From Sphingomonas sp. Leaf17 (GTDB lineage Bacteria > Pseudomonadota > Alphaproteobacteria > Sphingomonadales > Sphingomonadaceae): a stretch of 64,000 nt of DNA. Positions within the stretch are counted from its first letter, which is position 1, and each line of letters begins with the position of its first letter. The translations under genes and the position numbers were made by a program. Of the stretch, positions 9,801-17,946 are shown piece after piece. The notes beneath the pieces were generated by a model. That model was not told the origin of the DNA. It saw only the letters and a list, made by a program, of their open reading frames with translations, and did no database searches. The stretch spans positions 620,001 to 684,000 of the forward strand of contig NZ_LMKL01000001.1 of NCBI RefSeq assembly GCF_001421505.1, given 5' to 3'.

Positions 9801-11940
9801 CGGTGACGCTGGCGCTGTTGGCCGCCATCACCGCTACGCCCAGCGACCCCGCACCGGCCACCGTCATGGTATTCAGCACCACGGCGACGTCGCTGCCCGA
9901 GGCCCGGACACCGGCCGACCCGGCACCGGCGACACCGATCGTGCCGGTGCTGGCCACCGACACCGTGCCATAGGACGACGCGGCGATCGCATCGGATGCG
10001 ACACCCCTGGTCGTCACGGTTCCGACGCCGACGTCAACGCCGGTGCCGCCCTGCGCGACAATTGCCGCCGACTGATCGCCGGTCGTGGACACCGCGCTCT
10101 GCGCGATGCTGACGGAACCATATTGCGACCCCGCAACCAGACCGGAGGCGCCGGCACCGGTCGTGGCGATGGTGCCGATGCCGGACACCGTTACCGGTCC
10201 GGCGCTCTGCAACAACACCGCCGCCTCGCCGAAGCCGCTGGTGCTGATCGCGCCGCTGTTGGCCAGCGTGACGCCGGCCCCGCCGGTCAGGTCAATCATC
10301 GCCGTGCCGGGAACGCTCTGGTCGGCGGTACCGGTGAAGCGTCCGGTAACCGCGGCTTCGATCGTGCCGGGCGTCACCGCGACGATCCCGCGCGAATCCG
10401 TACCGCTGACCACGGCATCGTTCACGGCGATGCGGATCGCCTCACCGGCCTGGGCCGACAGGATGGTCGACCCGGCCCCCGACACCGACAACAGCCCCGC
10501 GCTTTCCAGCGCAGCCTCTCCCCGGACACGGATCGTCACGAGATTGGCTCCGACACCGCTGGTGCTGCCGGTGTTGATGACGGCTCCGGCAGAAGCAAGC
10601 ACATCGCCGAACGGCGACGTCGCCGCATCGACCCCGGTTGCGCCGTCGCCGCTGGTGGTCAGCGTGTCGATGACGGCCACCGCCGATCCGGTCCCGGTCA
10701 GATTGACCCCGGCCGAACGCGCGCCAAGCGTCACGATTTCGTCGGCAAGGACCAGCGTCGTTCCCGTGGCATCGCTGTTGCGGGTTTCCACCGCGTTGGC
10801 ATCATCGCCGGCCGTGCCGACCTGGCTCAGGTTCACGATCATATTTCCGGCACTGGTCACCGCCCGGACACCCGAGGCACCGGCCCCGGCGGTCGTGATT
10901 GCGCCGCTTACCTGAACCGCCACATCGCCATTGCCATAGACCACCGCGCCATTGGCATAATCGCCGGTCGTGTCGATGTTGCCCGACATGGTCGCGGCCA
11001 GAGGGCCGTCAAACGCGACCAGACGAACGCCCTCCGCCACGGCTCCCGACGTCCGAATGTCGCCATTGATCTCGACCCCGATTGACCGACCGGCAACCTG
11101 GATACCGGTGCTGAAATCGCCTTTGGTCTCAATGCCACGCGTCGAGACCAGGACAGGGTCGCCATAGTAACTTCCGGAGACATTCACGCCGGTCGAAAAC
11201 GCACCAGCGGTGGCAACGTTGCCGGACACCGTCACGGACGTGGCGCCCGGGCCATTGCCCAACACCTGAAGGCCCAAAGACCGATCGCCGAAAGTACGGA
11301 TGTCCCCGGCCTCCACCGTAATGTCACCACCGCGCTGATTGGAGATCCAGGCACCGTCCGAATACGAACCCTGGGTTTCGATGGTCCCCAGTTTGGCGAC
11401 GATCGCGCCGCTGGTCGTCCGGGCGCGGACGCCGGTCGATGCAAAACCCAGCGTCACGACATAGGGCGCGGCCAGATCGAGCGTGCCGGTTGTCGACAAC
11501 GCGGTCACGCCGTTTTGGTAATCGCCGGTCGACACGATGCCGACATTGTCCCCCGAGCGCAGCGTGAGCTTGCCGGTCGTGGTGGCGAGACGCAGCGACG
11601 AGGTCGCCCGCCTCGGATCGCGCTCGACCGTCACATCGTCGGCCAGCACGACGCTCAGGTCGCGTACCGTCGAATCATAGCGGATGCCGTCGGCAAAGGG
11701 ATTGCCCGCCGGCGTGCAGGTGACCGAACCGTTGGCGTCGACCGCACCGCACGCGTTGTTCGACTGCGCCTGCGCCCAGTCGGGCAGGCCGACCAGCAGG
11801 GCACCCGCCAGCGCCGTCGTCACCAGCAGTCCGACACGCGGCCCGGACTGGCGGACCGGCGTGCGCGGCGCTTCCGCCGCCGCCCGCGATTCCACCAGAA
11901 TGATGCTGCTTCCGAATCCCGCCCCGAACAAACCCGTCAT
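6874..11940 (-). CDS. Large type Va autotransporter with repetitive passenger
   Basis: A 1688-residue surface protein. Residues 1-58 are an extended signal peptide: charged n-region, hydrophobic VGLLVTTALAGALLVGL, cleavage after AQA. The passenger (~60-1410) is a long Gly/Ala/Thr/Ser/Val-rich array of irregular ~25-35-residue repeats built on TTGAGA(S/T)G(I/V), typical of a right-handed beta-helix. The last ~275 residues, beginning PDKGLWYQARGG, form the beta-barrel translocator and end in the outer-membrane signal GLRIGF with terminal Phe. Start chosen at the ATG at 11940 with GGGAT upstream. It is divergent from an AraC-type regulator (281-bp gap) and has its own terminator. Likely adhesin or surface layer; enzymatic motifs were not seen. 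A 1302-codon open frame on the other strand is a composition artefact. Confidence 0.9.
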   Translation of the reverse strand: MTGLFGAGFGSSIILVESRAAAEAPRTPVRQSGPRVGLLVTTALAGALLVGLPDWAQAQSNNACGAVDANGSVTCTPAGNPFADGIRYDSTVRDLSVVLADDVTVERDPRRATSSLRLATTTGKLTLRSGDNVGIVSTGDYQNGVTALSTTGTLDLAAPYVVTLGFASTGVRARTTSGAIVAKLGTIETQGSYSDGAWISNQRGGDITVEAGDIRTFGDRSLGLQVLGNGPGATSVTVSGNVATAGAFSTGVNVSGSYYGDPVLVSTRGIETKGDFSTGIQVAGRSIGVEINGDIRTSGAVAEGVRLVAFDGPLAATMSGNIDTTGDYANGAVVYGNGDVAVQVSGAITTAGAGASGVRAVTSAGNMIVNLSQVGTAGDDANAVETRNSDATGTTLVLADEIVTLGARSAGVNLTGTGSAVAVIDTLTTSGDGATGVDAATSPFGDVLASAGAVINTGSTSGVGANLVTIRVRGEAALESAGLLSVSGAGSTILSAQAGEAIRIAVNDAVVSGTDSRGIVAVTPGTIEAAVTGRFTGTADQSVPGTAMIDLTGGAGVTLANSGAISTSGFGEAAVLLQSAGPVTVSGIGTIATTGAGASGLVAGSQYGSVSIAQSAVSTTGDQSAAIVAQGGTGVDVGVGTVTTRGVASDAIAASSYGTVSVASTGTIGVAGAGSAGVRASGSDVAVVLNTMTVAGAGSLGVAVMAANSASVTVTGSVTGNADQVATTPRPLPLDRVSDVSTGIISVAANGAASVANGGTIATTGQNQAGITVRGGGNVVVSGNGRVMTSGAGATGIYAGSSGTLASVTQASVSTTGDNARGVLVRSYGAGSATVGTVTTTGAGSRGISVESVSGARIVAGTVTTSGAGAVGIEAQSFGPATVTATNVTTTGVGATGIYAAATQQGDAAITVSGTVSVQSSHAAAAISYFGTASVTVANARKAGDTDFAALLANGGTGASVAFGTLVSNTDGIASGTTPAAFALTSAGTASVSGGTASVTGQGNGGVAAVSYAGNATIAMTGAVSTTGARGHAVVVEAQGGLARVSTASVSTTGAGAAGIIASGNDAVVTATGPVTVSGVLNTSGRGIAAVDVAALTGQASVSVGSVSATGAGADAVNVRAATNAALTVVSGATIAGNRDAVVLASRTGGTLTNAGTIAGGSGAAVRVTGGAATIVNTGTIIGALVLTDQADSVTNGGRLTLASGTSFGAGNDTLANSGTLLLAGDVAFGDGTDLLTNSGTLALTGGTTARSRSVTGLERLANSGLIDLRSGIAGDTLTTSGAFVGSGNSTLALDVNFASGVADRLIVGGATTGSTALVVNPVTTGDAVLVSGITLVQTGSGTASDAFTLAAGSQARGFIQYGLVANTANTAFTLVGAPAPTAYKVAKIGEGVQSASMDSADAVTAHLANVRDAAAPDKGLWYQARGGVVSRHELGLYSTSGFAQSVDLGYKQDGFGGQGGFDIATGGGALRFGVTGGYESSMMAFAASADRVHLDVLNGGVYAGLHSGAVFVNALAKYDRYVVRTNFASLGVKDRFHGSSWGGRVEAGLRLGNDGFYVEPAVRVTYLDTSLDTTGAYGAEIGLIDGHSVRGEAGLRLGGMRDIGGGTMMTIYASGNAVKTFDAANRFGFVTGSSAVAIETDRLPVYGVGKLGMAVSSGRVTGFIEGEGRYSDAYRGGGGRVGLRIGF

Positions 11941-12221
11941 GTCATCATCCCCGATACCGTGCTGGCGCGACGTCCGGTTCACCCACTCGGGGCGTCCGGT
12001 CGCATTTCGCCATGATTGATCCCACGACCCTCCCCCAATGGCGGGCCGCATTCTTCCCCGGAACCGCCGCGCTGGCAGTTGATTTTTCTGTGCTGCAACC
12101 AGACCGGGCTATGGTCAACGGCATCGAAACCGTATGAAACATCTTGGTATAACATTGAGACGCATTGCTTTAAGCGCATCCGACCTGAGATGCGGCGGGC
12201 AAGGCCGGGCAGAGGATTGGC

Positions 12222-13340
12222 ATGTTGGCGGCGACCATCAGAGACAGGGCCGACGAGGACACGGTGCGACAGAACAGACCACCGGAGGCAGCGGCAGGCG
12301 AGGACCGCGTACCGACCTTCATGGTTTCGTCCGCGGACGTGGGCGGCCCCGCCGCGCTGGCAAGCTATCGCCAGGCCGTTGACTCGGTCTTTGCCTGCAT
12401 TCTGCCGGATAGGACGTCCGAGGCGGACTATACCTGCGACATCATGGCCTGGCACCTCGGCACCTTGATGTTCGGATCGTTCCGCAGCAGCGCCTTGTGC
12501 TTTGACCGGTCAGCCGACCGGGTCGCGATGAGCGGCATGGACCATATTCTCGTCCAGCTGTATCTGGAGGGCCGGTTTACCGGTCGGGCCGACGACAGGC
12601 CGATCACGGTCGGCAGCGGCGACATCTGCCTGTTCGATATGTGCGCGACGCTCGACACCTGCGCGAGCGATTTCCACAACCTGTCGTTCATGGTCCCTCG
12701 CGCCTTCTTCGATGCCGGTGTCGGCGACGCCGCCGCGCTGCACGGCGTCGTGCTGTCCGCCGACCGGCCGCAGACGGCATTGCTGGCCGACTATATCACC
12801 GCGCTGGCCCGACGGCTGCCGATGCTGGGCGCGCGCGATGCGGAGGCGGCGGCCAGTGCGACGATCCTGCTTCTGACCACGGTGCTCGGCACCTGCGACC
12901 GGTCGCAGCCGGTCGATCGGCCTCGGCGTGATCCCTCACCATTCCGCGCGATCGCGCTGTATATCGACCGCCATGCCGGCGACGCCGCGCTGGAACCGGG
13001 CCGGATCGCCGCGGCGTTCAATATCTCGCGTGCCACGCTGTACCGCATATTCGAACCGGTCGGCGGCGTATCGGACTATATCCGCCGCCGCCGCCTGACC
13101 GGCGCAGCGATCGACCTGGCCGCGATCGACGGGCGACGGCGCAAGGTGGCGGAGATCGCCTATCGCTGGGGATTTGCCAACGAGGCGACGTTCGGTCGTG
13201 CGTTCAAGGCGCATTTCGGCATCACCCCCGGCATGGCCCGCAACCAGCAACAGCGCACCTGGCTTGCCAAGGGATGCGGCGACCCCGACAACGCGCCCGA
13301 ACGCCGGTTCGACGCCTGGCTGAAGACGCTGCGAAAATAG
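12222..13340 (+). CDS. AraC-family transcriptional regulator
   Basis: A 372-residue regulator. The N-terminal ~230 residues resemble the AraC-binding-like domain (HLGTLMFGSF, HILVQLYLEGRF, GDICLFDM). The C-terminal ~100 residues hold two helix-turn-helix units: LEPGRIAAAFNISRATLYRIF, then VAEIAYRWGFANEATFGRAFKAHFGITP. The second motif is the conserved AraC signature. The ATG at 12222 has AGAGG seven bases upstream. It is divergent from the giant autotransporter, so control of that gene is the simplest guess; no inducer can be named. A GC-rich hairpin follows the gene. Confidence 0.88.
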   Translation: MLAATIRDRADEDTVRQNRPPEAAAGEDRVPTFMVSSADVGGPAALASYRQAVDSVFACILPDRTSEADYTCDIMAWHLGTLMFGSFRSSALCFDRSADRVAMSGMDHILVQLYLEGRFTGRADDRPITVGSGDICLFDMCATLDTCASDFHNLSFMVPRAFFDAGVGDAAALHGVVLSADRPQTALLADYITALARRLPMLGARDAEAAASATILLLTTVLGTCDRSQPVDRPRRDPSPFRAIALYIDRHAGDAALEPGRIAAAFNISRATLYRIFEPVGGVSDYIRRRRLTGAAIDLAAIDGRRRKVAEIAYRWGFANEATFGRAFKAHFGITPGMARNQQQRTWLAKGCGDPDNAPERRFDAWLKTLRK

Positions 13341-13419
13341 ACGACGCACGGGCCGGCCATCTCATCAGGCCGGTTCGAACAACGCCACGGGTGCCGCCCG
13401 TCCAACGATCGGTAGAACT

Positions 13420-13451
13420 GGACTGACCGTGCCATCAGGCCCGGTCAGTCC
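13420..13451 (+). terminator. Hairpin downstream of the AraC gene
   Basis: A perfect 10-bp stem (GGACTGACCG / CGGTCAGTCC) with a 12-base loop lies 80 bases after the AraC stop and just before the IS6 element. The U-tract is weak, so the terminator role is tentative. Confidence 0.45.
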
Positions 13452-13471
13452 TGCTTGTACGGGGACTTGGC

Positions 13472-14307
13472 GGTGCTGTCAGTCTTACGCGAACCGCTCT
13501 CCCCACGATGCAGTCAGGCCTTTGAGCGTAGCGGCCTAGCTTGCGAAGATCTGCCACTCCGCCAGGGCAGCGGAGCGTCGTGCCTTGTAGGTCTGGCGGT
13601 CGAAGAGATGACGTTCGAGGTTGAAGTGGTTGTGGACGTTGGCGTGGACGGAAGCGAACTTTTTTAGCGTCTTCATCCGGCGGAAACGTTGCATCGCACG
13701 TTCTAGTCGTCGGAACGGCAAGTGACTGTTCTCCACCCGGTTGTTTGCCCAGCGCCCCACCTCCTGCTTGTCGGCGTTGCCCAGGTCCTTCATCGCTACG
13801 CGATACGAGCGAAGCCCATCGGTGTTGATCTTGTCAGGCGAGCCATGGCGCTTGAGCGCCTTCTTCATGAAGGTGAGCGCTGCGTCCTTGTCGCGGGTCT
13901 TGGTGATGTAGCTTTCAAGTATCTCGCCCTTGTGATCGACAGCACGCCACAGGTACACCATCTCGCCATTCAGCTTCACGTACATCTCGTCCATGTGCCA
14001 GCGCCAGTGGCGGAAGCCTCCCATACGGTTGACCCGCTGACGACGGATGTCACCTGCGAACATCGGACCGAACCTGTTCCACCACATCCGCGCCGTCTCG
14101 TGGCAAATGTCGATGCCGCGCTCGAACAGCAGATCCTCCACGTTCCGCAACGACAGTGGGAAGCGAACGTACATCAGCACCACCAGTCGGATCACCTCAG
14201 GCGACGAGTTGAAGTAGCGAAAAAGGCTGATGGGTTTACGGGGGCGAGGCATTCGCCGCACCGACGCATCCTCCCATAACGATCGGTGCATTTGGTCTGA
14301 CAGAGCC
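13472..14307 (-). mobile_element. IS6-family insertion sequence
   Basis: An 836-bp element with one transposase gene. Imperfect terminal inverted repeats are GGTGCTGTCAGTC at the left end and, read on the minus strand, GGCTCTGTCAGAC at the right end. Size and organisation fit the IS6/IS26 family. The 8-bp flanks (13464-13471 and 14308-14315) do not match, so no target duplication survives; this suggests rearrangement or replicative cointegrate history. A second copy of the right-end motif follows 65 bases further on. Confidence 0.8.
13536..14252 (-). CDS. IS6-family transposase (DDE)
   Basis: A 238-residue single-ORF transposase starting MPRPRKPISLFRYF. The sequence has the IS6-family N-terminal helix-turn-helix (SLRNVEDLLFERGIDICHET) and the DDE catalytic core: HMDEMYVK (first D), INTDGLRSY (second D) and NNRVENSHLPFR (E). 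Length matches intact family members (about 235-240 residues), so the enzyme is probably functional. The ATG at 14252 is preferred over upstream in-frame codons that lie between the gene and the IS end. Confidence 0.92.
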   Translation of the reverse strand: MPRPRKPISLFRYFNSSPEVIRLVVLMYVRFPLSLRNVEDLLFERGIDICHETARMWWNRFGPMFAGDIRRQRVNRMGGFRHWRWHMDEMYVKLNGEMVYLWRAVDHKGEILESYITKTRDKDAALTFMKKALKRHGSPDKINTDGLRSYRVAMKDLGNADKQEVGRWANNRVENSHLPFRRLERAMQRFRRMKTLKKFASVHANVHNHFNLERHLFDRQTYKARRSAALAEWQIFAS

Positions 14308-14382
14308 GTCCCGTGCTCTCGATTGCCGCTTCATCCGCAACTTCTGTCCTCCGCACCCCATGCTACGTTGCCTGACAGAGCC
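14308..14382. mobile_element. Remnant IS end next to the IS6 element
   Basis: A second right-end motif, GGCTCTGTCAGG on the minus strand (14371-14382), lies 65 bases beyond the intact IS6 end. The intervening DNA encodes nothing recognisable. This looks like the tip of a related element left by nested insertion or deletion. It overlaps the last codons of the CoA-transferase gene. Confidence 0.5.
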
Positions 14383-15562
14383 CGACGGCGCCCCTCTGAA
14401 CCATCGCCGAGATCGCATCCGGTGCGAAGCCCAGATCGGTGAGGATCGCGGCACTGTGCTCGCCGACCTGAGGTGGACGGTTCATCGCCTCTCGTGGAGT
14501 GTCGCTGAGGGAGATAGGTGGGCCGACGATCGGCGCCGCGCTTGCGGTTCCAGGATAGCGTACATGCTCGACCAACCCTGACGCCTGCATCTGCGGGTGG
14601 GCCATGACCTCCGACGGGGCAAGCACCGGCCCCGCCGGGATGCGGGCAGCGCCGAGCAGGTCGATCGCCTCCTGGGTGGTTCGCGTTGCACACCAAGCGG
14701 CCATACGTTCGCTCAAAGCCGCGCCGTTATCGCCACGGGCCCTGTCGTCCGCGTAGCGCGGATCGTCGATCAGTTCAGGAGCGCCAACCAGATGCGCCCA
14801 GCGCGCGAAGATCGCGTTGCTGACGATCTGCGTCACGATCCAGCCATCCGACGTGCGAAAGATGTCGGTCGGTCCCGAACCATGACTGCGATTGCCCAGC
14901 GGCTTGCGCTCGATGCCGTTGAGGGCATGGTCAATCGACAACCCGTTGGTCATCGCAGTGGCCGTGCCCAGCAGCGATCCCGAAACCTGTTGTCCACGCC
15001 CGGTGCGGTCGCGTTCGCGCAACGCCATCATAGCACCGAATGCACAGTGCAGCGCGGTACCGAAATCCACATAATTGACCTGGGCGCGGTATGGCTGGTC
15101 GGCGGTGCCGGTCAGCGCCACCGCCCCGGACATCGCCTGTCCGATCGCGTCGAAGCCGACGTTCCGCGCCATCGGCCCCGCGTCACCGAATGCGGAGGCG
15201 GTAACGAGAATGATGTCGGGTTTGATGGCCGCAAGCGAGGCGAGGTCGAGATGCGCCGCCATCAGGGCATCGGCGGGCATGTTGGCGATCACGATATCGG
15301 CCGTCGCCACGAGCCTGCGCACGATCTCCCGCCCCTCTGGACTGCCAAGCGACAGGGCAAGCGACTTCTTGTTGCGATTGAGCTGAAGGAAAGCGGCCCC
15401 GGAACCGTCCTCTGCTACAGGTACGGTAAAGCGGTCCTCGTTGCCTCCAACGCGCTCGATGCGGATCACTTCGGCACCGAAATCGCCCAGCAGCGCCGCA
15501 CAATATGGTCCCGCGATGTACCGTCCGAAATCGAGGACGCGGATGCCTGTCAGTGGCTGCAT
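14363..15562 (-). CDS. CaiB/BaiF (family III) CoA-transferase, 3' end rebuilt by an IS
   Basis: A 399-residue family III CoA-transferase that moves CoA between carboxylic acids. The N-terminal MQPLTGIRVLDFGRYIAGP with AEVIRIE and LNRNKKSLAL motifs is diagnostic, and the catalytic Asp is in NYVDFGTALH. The ATG at 15562 has AGAGGG upstream. The normal C-terminus appears to end around AISAMVQRGAV; the last residues GLCQAT and the TAG stop come from the IS end GGCTCTGTCAGGC. The catalytic parts are intact, so it is probably active. It lies 190 bases downstream of the CapA-like gene on the same strand and may belong to that catabolic operon. Confidence 0.88.
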   Translation of the reverse strand: MQPLTGIRVLDFGRYIAGPYCAALLGDFGAEVIRIERVGGNEDRFTVPVAEDGSGAAFLQLNRNKKSLALSLGSPEGREIVRRLVATADIVIANMPADALMAAHLDLASLAAIKPDIILVTASAFGDAGPMARNVGFDAIGQAMSGAVALTGTADQPYRAQVNYVDFGTALHCAFGAMMALRERDRTGRGQQVSGSLLGTATAMTNGLSIDHALNGIERKPLGNRSHGSGPTDIFRTSDGWIVTQIVSNAIFARWAHLVGAPELIDDPRYADDRARGDNGAALSERMAAWCATRTTQEAIDLLGAARIPAGPVLAPSEVMAHPQMQASGLVEHVRYPGTASAAPIVGPPISLSDTPREAMNRPPQVGEHSAAILTDLGFAPDAISAMVQRGAVGLCQAT

Positions 15563-15754
15563 GGCTGGCCCTCTCGTCACGTGCGGCAATGGCATCGTGC
15601 TACACCATCACCGCTGGGCGACGCACACGAGCTTGTTTCCCGGAAGGCCATGCCGCGCGAGCCATCCGATGTCAGGGCTGCGGATCTCCGTCGCATGGGC
15701 CGAGGACAATGGATGTTGGCCCGTCGGCTTCGCAACTTCCGTTTTCCTGCCGTA

Positions 15755-16771
15755 CTATTTCAACCACGGCAGGATGTTGTTCGACATCTCGATCTTCAAC
15801 TGACCCGGTTGGTGCTCCGCCGTGATCTGGCGCCAGTCCACCGTCGCGATGGCGGGCGCCCCGCCTTCGATCGACGGCGCAATCTCCATGCGGCAGACCA
15901 TTCCATGTTTGTAGGTCGGAAGATCGTAGTAAAAGCAGAAATCGCCCAGACCAAAGGCAACGGGCTTGCCGTCGACCAGCGCCATCTGCTGCGGGTTATG
16001 GGCGTGGTGTCCTACGATCGCGTCGAAATCGCGGGCGTATTCCGTTGCAAGCCTGACGATCTCGGGCCGCGGCCAGGCTTCGAGTTCGTATCCCCAATGG
16101 GGGTAGAGAATGTTGACCGCACCCGGCCGACAGTATTTCGCGGATTGGTTCGGCGCATGCAGATAGAGCATGTCGTCGGCGCGCTGGTTCGACCACATCG
16201 TGCCGGTCACGATTCGCACGCCGGGATCGGGATCGATCCACGGATCGTCCTTCATGCCGAAAAGCCGGTATCCCCGATCACGCAGGAGGGCGTTCGATCG
16301 CTCGAATACCGACAGGGGATAGTCGCCGCTGTGGTTATTGGCGAGCGACAGGTAAAACCGGGTGGGATCGAACAACGCGGCGAGATCATCGACGATCCGT
16401 TCGGCCTGCGGCTGTTCGAACCCGATCCAGACGCCCGGTCGCTTGGGGTGATCGTGGATCGTCGCTTCGAAATTGCCGATCAGGATATCGCATTCACCGA
16501 CGAAGGCTTTGAGGTCGTCGCCGAATACCAGCGTTTTGTCGGCAATGTTCATGATGTCGCCGATGAACCCGATGCGCAGCGGCTTTACGGATGCTGCAGG
16601 CACAGCAAATCTCGTATCCTGCGTCAGGGGTGCGACAATGCCGGCATTTCGTAAGGTATCGACACCGCTGCGATTGCGACGGACGACACCGCGAGTTTCT
16701 AACAGGGAATAAGGGGTTGCGATCCGGCGCAGGAACCGTGTGCGCCGTTCGCGGCGGGCAACCCCGCTCAT
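15755..16771 (-). CDS. CapA-family metallophosphatase-like protein
   Basis: A 338-residue protein of the CapA / PgsA calcineurin-like fold. Motifs are IGFIGDIMN (metal-binding GD), IGNFEATI, LANNHSGDY, YPHWGYELE and VGHHAHNPQQ, covering the expected metal ligands. CapA proteins are best known from poly-gamma-glutamate capsule synthesis, but many stand-alone homologues occur in catabolic clusters with unknown substrate. No signal peptide is visible. Its start overlaps the stop of the upstream enolase-superfamily gene by 4 bases, so the two are translationally coupled. It is the fourth gene of the 20638-to-15755 operon. Confidence 0.85.
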   Translation of the reverse strand: MSGVARRERRTRFLRRIATPYSLLETRGVVRRNRSGVDTLRNAGIVAPLTQDTRFAVPAASVKPLRIGFIGDIMNIADKTLVFGDDLKAFVGECDILIGNFEATIHDHPKRPGVWIGFEQPQAERIVDDLAALFDPTRFYLSLANNHSGDYPLSVFERSNALLRDRGYRLFGMKDDPWIDPDPGVRIVTGTMWSNQRADDMLYLHAPNQSAKYCRPGAVNILYPHWGYELEAWPRPEIVRLATEYARDFDAIVGHHAHNPQQMALVDGKPVAFGLGDFCFYYDLPTYKHGMVCRMEIAPSIEGGAPAIATVDWRQITAEHQPGQLKIEMSNNILPWLK

Positions 16772-17946
16772 GCCGTCACCGTGATCGCAGCACGGGTCTG
16801 ATACCGGTCGATCGCCGCCTCATCCAGGTCGACGCCCCAGCCCGGCCCATCGGGAACGGTGGCAAAGCCATCGTCATAGGTTAGTCGTCCCTGGATTAGC
16901 GAATGTTCGAGCATCGAATGTCCCTGCAATTCGGTCGCATGACGGATGTCGCGGGCGCGGGCGGCGTGAAGATGCAGCATCATGGCACTGCCGATGCCCG
17001 ACGGCTGGTTGTGCAGGACCACATCGATGCCGCGCGCCGCGGCATAATCGATCGCCTGTAACGCTGCGGTCATTCCACCGGGCCGTTCGGCATTCAGGCC
17101 AAATACGCGCACCGCGCCCATTTCCGCGAGTGTCACCATGTCGCGCAGGCCGAACGCCCCTTCATGCGCCATGACCGGAACGTCGGTGCGCGATTGCAAC
17201 CACGCCATTCCAGCATAGTCGTCCGCGCCGACCGGCTGTTCGGCAAAGTCGATGCCATAAGGCGCGATCGAGGTGATCGCCGCGAGTGCCTGCTGCGGGC
17301 TGTAGGCTTGGTTGTAATCCACGCGCAGGCGCACGTCGGGACCCACAAGCGCGCGAACCGCGCTGATAATCTCGACGTCACGGCGGATGCCGCCGCCCAG
17401 TTTGCAGCGAAACGTCCTGACACCCTTTTCCAAGCCCATGCCGACAAGCCGTTCGATCGTAGCGACATCGGTCAGCGGCACCACGATGGCCAACGGCACG
17501 CGATCGACTTGGCGTCCGCCACACAGATCCGAGACCGGCCGTCCGACACTCCGTGCCGCGACGTCGTACAGCGCGATATCCAGGACGCCCTTCGCCATTT
17601 CGTTGCGGGCGATATTGTCGTTCATTCGCGCAGCAATCGCCCGGATGTCGAACGCGGACCGGCCGATCACGAAGCGGGCGAGATGGCGTTCGACGACATC
17701 CGCGATCAGCGCGGGGGAGGTCGCGCTTTCGACCAGCCAGACATACGCATCGCCGATGCCGACGATGCCCGATTCGGTCGTCAGGCGACAGACGAGAATA
17801 TCGGCGCCAAGCCAATGATCTTCGACCTTCAGCCCCATCGCGACCTTGCCCTCGCCACTTTGCAGTAACGCGCGAACCTCTTCACGGAACGGCACCCAGA
17901 CTGGAAACAGTTCAAGCTTGGTGATTGCATCAACGTCGGTCGTCAT
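16768..17946 (-). CDS. Enolase-superfamily (mandelate racemase/muconate lactonizing) enzyme
   Basis: A 392-residue enolase-superfamily protein: N-terminal capping domain, then a beta/alpha barrel. Metal ligands are visible as Asp210 (RVDYNQAY), Glu236 (FAEQP) and the HEG at 261-263. The second-strand K-x-K motif is R180-C-K182, and the sixth-strand Lys of the muconate-lactonizing subgroup is absent (GLNAERPGG). His312 in LHNQPSGIG sits where mandelate-racemase types carry a catalytic His. A lyase, cycloisomerase or racemase acting on a carboxylate is expected; the subgroup is not classical. Start at 17946 is fixed by the 4-base overlap with the DUF2817 gene, and its stop overlaps the CapA start. 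Confidence 0.85.
   Translation of the reverse strand: MTTDVDAITKLELFPVWVPFREEVRALLQSGEGKVAMGLKVEDHWLGADILVCRLTTESGIVGIGDAYVWLVESATSPALIADVVERHLARFVIGRSAFDIRAIAARMNDNIARNEMAKGVLDIALYDVAARSVGRPVSDLCGGRQVDRVPLAIVVPLTDVATIERLVGMGLEKGVRTFRCKLGGGIRRDVEIISAVRALVGPDVRLRVDYNQAYSPQQALAAITSIAPYGIDFAEQPVGADDYAGMAWLQSRTDVPVMAHEGAFGLRDMVTLAEMGAVRVFGLNAERPGGMTAALQAIDYAAARGIDVVLHNQPSGIGSAMMLHLHAARARDIRHATELQGHSMLEHSLIQGRLTYDDGFATVPDGPGWGVDLDEAAIDRYQTRAAITVTA

Noticed and set aside
7177..11085. 1302-codon open frame on the plus strand opposite the autotransporter
   Set aside because: It mirrors the GC-rich repeats of the real gene, is rich in Arg/Gly/Asp/His without domain signal, and has no credible start region.
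14597..16654. 685-codon plus-strand frame over the CoA-transferase and CapA genes
   Set aside because: Antisense shadow spanning two real genes with confirmed motifs.
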